A DNA stretch of 8,387 nt from Methylotenera sp. UBA6020 (lineage in GTDB: Bacteria; Pseudomonadota; Gammaproteobacteria; Burkholderiales; Methylophilaceae): assembly GCA_002429455.1 (NCBI GenBank), contig DIZU01000016.1, positions 1 to 8,387 of the forward strand. The letters are read 5' to 3'. The position numbers were made by a program, and so were the translations under genes. Shown piece by piece: positions 7,481 to 8,387 of the stretch; position 1 is the stretch's first letter; every line of letters begins with the position of its first letter. The notes beneath the pieces are model-generated. The model saw only the letters and a list, made by a program, of their open reading frames with translations, had not been told where the DNA came from and made no database searches.

Positions 7481-7501
7481 GGCTGTAAACAACCAACTTT
7501 T
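7458..7501 (+). terminator. Candidate terminator of tesA-divergent ybbAP operon (alternative hairpin)
   Basis: TGGTTGTTTAC (7458-7468) pairs perfectly with GTAAACAACCA (7485-7495) over 11 bp. The 16-nt loop can partly extend the stem (CCA at 7471-7473 with TGG at 7480-7482). A short T-tract (ACTTTT, 7496-7501) follows. The stem is long but AT-rich at its base and the T-tract is only four bases, so termination would be modest. It excludes the 7451-7480 hairpin because they share bases. Confidence 0.35.
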
Positions 7502-7522
7502 AAGCGTACAATTTATGGTGGC

Positions 7523-7549
7523 AATCAATCTTAATACTATCCATTGATT
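7523..7549. repeat. 7-nt inverted repeat AATCAAT-N13-ATTGATT
   Basis: AATCAAT (7523-7529) and ATTGATT (7543-7549) are exact reverse complements with centres 20 nt apart, about two helical turns. Read on the - strand, the right arm with its flank (AATCAATGGATAG) is one base off the classical IHF pattern WATCAANNNNTTR. It lies between the palindrome at 7451-7480 and the promoter candidate at 7577-7593. Chance cannot be excluded in such AT-rich DNA. Confidence 0.35.
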
Positions 7550-7576
7550 ATATTCAGTATTTCTCACGTTTCATTT

Positions 7577-7593
7577 TTGGAATAATTTTTGCT
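7577..7593 (+). promoter_or_regulatory. Candidate sigma-54 (-24/-12) promoter of the TonB-dependent receptor gene
   Basis: The bases TTGGAATAATTTTTGCT hold the invariant GG (7579-7580) and GC (7591-7592) exactly 10 nt apart, with matching TTGG and TTGCT blocks. The CACG part of the -24 element is poorly matched. Transcription would begin near 7604, leaving a leader of about 44 nt to the ATG at 7648. I found no convincing -35/-10 pair for sigma-70 in the region. A sigma-54 promoter needs an upstream activator site, for which the palindrome about 125-150 nt upstream would be suitably placed. Confidence 0.35.
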
Positions 7594-7637
7594 CATTAGT
7601 GTGTGACACATCAGTTGTGATGCATTCAATAAAAATT

Positions 7638-7642
7638 AGGGA
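7638..7642 (+). promoter_or_regulatory. Ribosome binding site of the TonB-dependent receptor
   Basis: AGGGA ends 5 nt before the ATG at 7648 and is the clearest + strand ribosome site in the window, supporting that start. Its strength contrasts with the weak or absent sites of accA, tilS and ybbP, consistent with an independently expressed gene. Confidence 0.6.
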
Positions 7643-7647
7643 ACAAC

Positions 7648-8387
7648 ATGCAAAAAAAATTACAGCCAAAATACATGCAACCAAAACTAATCTTAGTCGC
7701 AATCCTCGCGGCTTATGCGGTGCCACAACTGGCAATGGCTGAAAATAAGGCTGAAGTATTAGAAACGCAGGCGATTGAAGTGGTAGGGACAACGCCTTTG
7801 CCAAGTATAGGTACCCCAATCAATCAAGTGCCGTCGAATGTTCAAACGGGTTCTTCTAAAGAGATCGGCCAACAGCAATCGTTGGATTTATCTGAGTATC
7901 TTGATAATAATTTAGGCTCCGTTAACACCGCCAATAGTGTCGCCAATCCTTATCAGGCCGATGTTTCCTTTAGAGGTTTTACCGCCTCGCCGCTACTAGG
8001 CACGCCGCAAGGGCTTTCCGTGTATTTAGATGGCGTGCGTGTTAATGAGCCGTTCGGCGATATTGTTAATTGGGATTTAATTCCAGCCAATGCCATTGCC
8101 AATATCAACTTGATTCCAGGCTCTAATCCATTGTTTGGGTTAAATACACTGGGCGGTGCTTTAGCAGTACATACCAAAAGCGGTACTGAGTTCCCTGGTG
8201 TTAAAGCAACGGCCTACGGTGGTTCTTGGGGGCGGCATGCTTTTGAGTTTGAAGCAGGCGGTGTGGATAAAGAAAAGAACCTGGATTACTTTGTAGCCGG
8301 TAATATTTTTAAAGAAAATGGCTGGCGCGATCATTCGCAAAGTGATGTGAAACAAATTTTTGGCAAAGTAGGCTGGCAAAACGATAC
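7648..8387 (+). CDS. TonB-dependent outer-membrane receptor, N-terminal part (3' end outside window)
   Basis: The first 246 codons of a TonB-dependent receptor are present, open to the end of the window. An N-terminal signal peptide (basic MQKKLQPKYMQPK, hydrophobic about 14-28) likely ends at LAMA before Glu32. A TonB-box-like IEVVGTTPLP follows at 43-52. The plug domain then covers about 58-175: VPSNVQTGSSKEI, LSEYLDNNLGSV, VSFRGFTASPLLGTPQGL (106-123), VYLDGVRVNEPFGD (125-138), IANINLIPGSNPLFG (150-164) and the end-of-plug motif NTLGGALAVHTKSG (166-179). Barrel strands begin at about 185 (VKATAYGGSWGRHAFEFEAGG). The start ATG has AGGGA at 7638-7642, spaced 5 nt. No FecA-type signalling extension is present, so a dedicated surface-signalling sigma/anti-sigma pair is not expected. 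The substrate cannot be read from this part: iron-siderophore, cobalamin or another metal complex are all possible. Confidence 0.93.
   Translation, partial: MQKKLQPKYMQPKLILVAILAAYAVPQLAMAENKAEVLETQAIEVVGTTPLPSIGTPINQVPSNVQTGSSKEIGQQQSLDLSEYLDNNLGSVNTANSVANPYQADVSFRGFTASPLLGTPQGLSVYLDGVRVNEPFGDIVNWDLIPANAIANINLIPGSNPLFGLNTLGGALAVHTKSGTEFPGVKATAYGGSWGRHAFEFEAGGVDKEKNLDYFVAGNIFKENGWRDHSQSDVKQIFGKVGWQND

Noticed and set aside
7600..7610. TGTGTGACACA palindrome at the predicted receptor transcription start
   Set aside because: The arms are only 5 nt with one central base and do not extend; it is not a proper CRP/FNR site (no TGTGA-N6-TCACA). It was noted as a possible operator only and is too short to claim.
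7571..7819. 82-codon - strand frame across the receptor promoter and signal peptide
   Set aside because: It covers the receptor signal-peptide region in antisense, has no ribosome site or family likeness, and the + strand reading is secure.
1..8387. Mobile element, phage, defence system or CRISPR
   Set aside because: All genes are conserved housekeeping or envelope functions in familiar order. No transposase, integrase, direct-repeat array or target-site duplication was seen.

Overview
The window looks like ordinary chromosomal DNA of a betaproteobacterium with moderately low GC (mid-40s percent by eye). The best guess is the Methylophilaceae (Methylotenera-like). This rests on the dnaE-accA-tilS gene order, the protein style and the base composition, and it is an inference. 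I see no tRNA, rRNA, CRISPR array, insertion sequence, integrase or other sign of mobility.

Left part (1-3537, + strand): the 3' end of dnaE (replicative DNA polymerase III alpha, including the clamp-binding motif and OB fold), then accA (acetyl-CoA carboxylase carboxyltransferase alpha), then tilS (tRNA-Ile lysidine synthetase). The three lie head to tail. tilS starts 35 nt inside accA, so the two are probably translationally coupled. A TATAAT at the end of dnaE may help drive accA.

Middle part (3547-7448): a tesA-like periplasmic GDSL esterase on the - strand converges on tilS with a 9-nt gap. It diverges from ybbA (ABC ATPase) and ybbP (ten-helix FtsX/MacB-type permease) with only 2 nt between the two start codons. 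This is the conserved TesA-YbbA-YbbP module: an inner-membrane, type VII-like ABC machine paired with a periplasmic lipase/esterase, thought to act on hydrophobic molecules of the envelope. In this sequence ybbP is split by a single-base frameshift near 6494-6500, inside its second periplasmic domain. The two reading frames together give one protein of about 847 residues.

Right part (7449-8387): a 199-nt intergenic region precedes a TonB-dependent outer-membrane receptor that runs off the window. The region carries a perfect 14+14 nt palindrome, a third copy of its half-site that can form a competing hairpin, a 7+7 nt inverted repeat, and a -24/-12 (sigma-54-like) promoter candidate 42 nt from the receptor start codon.

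I found no clearly undescribed system. The observations most worth a second look are the ybbP frameshift (with a prfB-like CTT TGA at the zero-frame stop), the layered regulatory architecture upstream of the receptor, and the abutting divergent starts of tesA and ybbA.
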